Shown here piece by piece: positions 16,186 through 17,644 of a DNA stretch of 17,644 nucleotides. Source of the stretch: JACPLA01 sp035291905 (GTDB lineage: Bacteria; Bacteroidota; Ignavibacteria; UBA10030); assembly GCA_035291905.1 (NCBI GenBank), contig DATDRF010000107.1, positions 1 through 17,644 on the forward strand, read 5' to 3'. Positions within the stretch are counted from its first letter, which is position 1, and each line of letters begins with the position of its first letter. The notes below the pieces were generated by a model. That model ran no database searches, was not told the origin of the DNA, and saw only the letters and a program-made list of their open reading frames with translations. The position numbers and the translations under genes are program-made.

Positions 16186-16299
16186 TCAATTCAAATCCAG
16201 TTCTGCAAGAGGTATTCGGTGGTGGAAGTACTTTCGCTTCATCCCCTGCACGTGGAACCGAGATTTCCACATCGGTAACTTACTCTCTTTTGGTCTCAT
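16186..16299 (-). CDS. Possible 37-aa small ORF abutting the next gene
   Basis: A minus-strand frame runs from an ATG at 16297-16299 to a TGA at 16186-16188, and this TGA is directly followed by the ATG of the next gene (TGAATG, same frame). The product would be very basic, beginning MRPKESKLPMWKSRFHVQGM. It has no evident ribosome binding site. It may be a leader peptide for coupling, a spurious frame, or an N-terminal part separated by a stop codon. The rest of the 217-bp gap between the unknown gene and the first pilin holds the pilin terminator. Confidence 0.2.
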   Translation of the reverse strand: MRPKESKLPMWKSRFHVQGMKRKYFHHRIPLAELDLN

Positions 16300-16335
16300 T
16301 AGCAATATGAAACAAAAAAATTTGCGGATAAATGC

Positions 16336-16370
16336 AAAAAAAACACAAGGCCCCGACTTTTGGCCGGGGC
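16336..16370 (-). terminator. Intrinsic terminator of the major pilin gene
   Basis: GCCCCG (16350-16355) pairs with CGGGGC (16365-16370). On the minus strand, CTTGTG and then T8 (complement of 16336-16343) follow. It lies about 30 bases after the pilin stop. This would set high monocistronic pilin expression apart from the downstream genes, which then depend on read-through or an unseen promoter. Confidence 0.65.
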
Positions 16371-16402
16371 GCTGGTTGAATCATCGACTGCTTTGAGCCA
16401 GA

Positions 16403-16804
16403 TTATGTTCCGGCAAAGTTCGGACCTGCAAAGCTGAATGAACCGCTCAGCTTTCCGTCCGCTCCATACGTTCCGGTCACACTGTCTGTCGTGTACTGAG
16501 CAGACGTACCGGTGAAGCCGATGGCCGTGGCCGTTCCGGCTGTTGCGACGGTGTATGATCCGTTTTCATTGGATACGAGTGAAGGCGCAATTGCGTAGCC
16601 GCTGTATGATCCACCGCCGCCGCCCATTGTCGTCGGACGAATGCGGTACTGGTATGCGCTGGCTGCCAGGTTCGTGAGGTCGGAAATGATAGCGTCACGG
16701 TTTGCACCGACGCTCTGTGCAGTGAACATGCTCAGACCGACCGCGATGGCGATACCGACAATGATAACGCCAAGGATGATAAGCAGAAGTTGCTGTTGAC
16801 CCAT
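16403..16804 (-). CDS. MGQQQ-type pilin 1, probable major pilin
   Basis: This is a 133-aa pilin-like protein. The N-terminus is MGQQQLLLIILGVIIVGI, with a hydrophobic helix to about residue 27. A helix (28-56) follows with Asn35-Arg36-Asp37 and Tyr53, then GGGGGSYSGY (61-70). The rest is a small Thr/Ser/Gly-rich beta domain with no cysteines and few charged residues. The leader would be just Met-Gly, with Gln1-Gln2-Gln3 at the mature start and no Glu5. A very strong AAGGAGG and the private terminator suggest high expression, as for a major pilin. It heads unit D, upstream of the second MGQQQ pilin and close to pilC-pilB. An alternative is a pseudopilin of a secretion machine. Confidence 0.78.
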   Translation of the reverse strand: MGQQQLLLIILGVIIVGIAIAVGLSMFTAQSVGANRDAIISDLTNLAASAYQYRIRPTTMGGGGGSYSGYAIAPSLVSNENGSYTVATAGTATAIGFTGTSAQYTTDSVTGTYGADGKLSGSFSFAGPNFAGT

Positions 16805-16845
16805 GGAATCCTCCTTAAGGATTGTTTGTTGGGTTTAACGGGGTG

Positions 16846-16874
16846 AATTAAGTCTCTCGCTTCAAAAAGAACAA
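16846..16874 (-). promoter_or_regulatory. Weak promoter candidate of the major pilin
   Basis: On the minus strand, TTGTTC (16869-16874), a 17-base spacer and TTAATT (16846-16851) lie about 42 bases before the ATG at 16804. Both boxes match consensus only in part. No proper sigma-54 box was found. Confidence 0.3.
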
Positions 16875-16968
16875 TAGATGCCAAGTAACATTCAATCCTT
16901 GTACCACAAGATCGCCCACCAGGGAACCCCCTATCAGCCCTTTTTTGCCCCCTCCATCCAAGAGTTCA

Positions 16969-17000
16969 GGAAAAAACTACCCTTTCAGGTTATTTTTTCC
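16969..17000 (-). terminator. Probable tRNA terminator hairpin
   Basis: GGAAAAAA (16969-16976) is inverted as TTTTTTCC (16993-17000). The inner ACC/GGT pairs are separated from the outer stem by two mismatches. The stem is AU-rich at its base, so T6 ends the hairpin on either strand. It lies 56 bases after the tRNA 3' end. I see nothing else in 16875-16968. Confidence 0.4.
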
Positions 17001-17055
17001 GATACAGGCTTTCTCACATCAAGACAACAGATTGAATTCCATAGCGGAAATTCCG

Positions 17056-17434
<379 letters not shown>

Positions 17435-17500
17435 GAACACCTCCTGATGAGGATTGATCCAATAGTACCAAGTCCGGCTTGCGCCCCCGAAAAACATCCA

Positions 17501-17529
17501 AAAATATCCAATTCCCAATCGAAAGTCAA
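17501..17529 (-). promoter_or_regulatory. Probable promoter of the tRNA gene
   Basis: On the minus strand, TTGACT (17524-17529) is followed after 17 bases by TATTTT (17501-17506). Transcription would start near 17494, giving a pre-tRNA leader of about 365 bases that includes all the tandem repeats. Confidence 0.55.
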
Positions 17530-17565
17530 GCCGCACATGAATGGAGTCGGTTCCCCAATCTGATC

Positions 17566-17644
17566 TCAATCTCCCCAGCGACTGCTCAACCTCTCCCTCA
17601 TATCCTTTAACGCGGGGTCTTGAGGGTCGATCGCGGATATCCTA
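17566..17644 (-). CDS. Possible 3' end of a gene cut by the window edge
   Basis: A minus-strand frame enters from the right edge and ends at a TGA (17566-17568). Its last residues read DPALKDMRERLSSRWGD, a charged amphipathic tail that looks protein-like. Only 26 codons are visible, so neither family nor function can be given. The stop lies 37 bases before the -35 box of the tRNA promoter, a plausible gene boundary. Confidence 0.35.
   Translation of the reverse strand, partial: RISAIDPQDPALKDMRERLSSRWGD

Noticed and set aside
16875..16900. Sigma-54 promoter for the major pilin (TTGGCATCTATTGTT on the minus strand)
   Set aside because: The distance between the GG and the downstream TTG is two bases too short for the -24/-12 consensus, and the GC of the -12 box is missing.

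Overview
The window looks like a chromosomal piece of an FCB-group bacterium close to Ignavibacteria/Chlorobi. One protein ends in a type IX secretion C-terminal domain with the YPNPFNP signature, which is common in Ignavibacteria and relatives. Many genes have a clear Shine-Dalgarno sequence, and five promoter candidates have the ordinary -35/-10 layout with 17-bp spacers, unlike typical Bacteroidia. The lineage call is inference; no 16S or marker gene is present.

Most of the window (about 0.8-16.8 kb) is one type IV pilus / type II secretion-like locus in several transcription units. Unit A (minus strand, promoter near 7560, ending at the terminator at 765-793) encodes a PilT-like ATPase, a PilM-PilN fusion, a PilO-PilP-like fusion, a short PilQ-type secretin and an Ig-repeat lipoprotein. 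Unit B (plus strand, 9674-11861) encodes three minor-pilin-like proteins resembling PilV, PilW and PilX. Unit C (minus strand, 15210-12011) encodes the platform protein PilC and the assembly ATPase PilB. Unit D (minus strand, 16804-15370) encodes two pilins that start MGQQQLL, with a single-pass membrane protein of unknown function between their genes. A separate monocistronic T9SS cargo gene (9302-7974) sits between units A and B.

Together these supply most of a retractable pilus machine: assembly and retraction motors, platform, a condensed inner-membrane alignment complex, secretin, minor pilins and major pilin. No prepilin peptidase is visible. The pilin-like proteins lack the classical leader and Glu5, so this may be a divergent class of pilus. 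I consider this the most interesting system in the window.

The left edge holds the 3' part of an NAD-dependent epimerase gene. The right edge holds a CAU-anticodon tRNA (probably tRNA-Ile2) on the minus strand. Three 101-102-bp tandem repeats lie between it and its likely promoter, and each repeats the first 10 bases of the tRNA gene. Beyond that promoter is what may be the 3' tail of another minus-strand gene cut by the window end.
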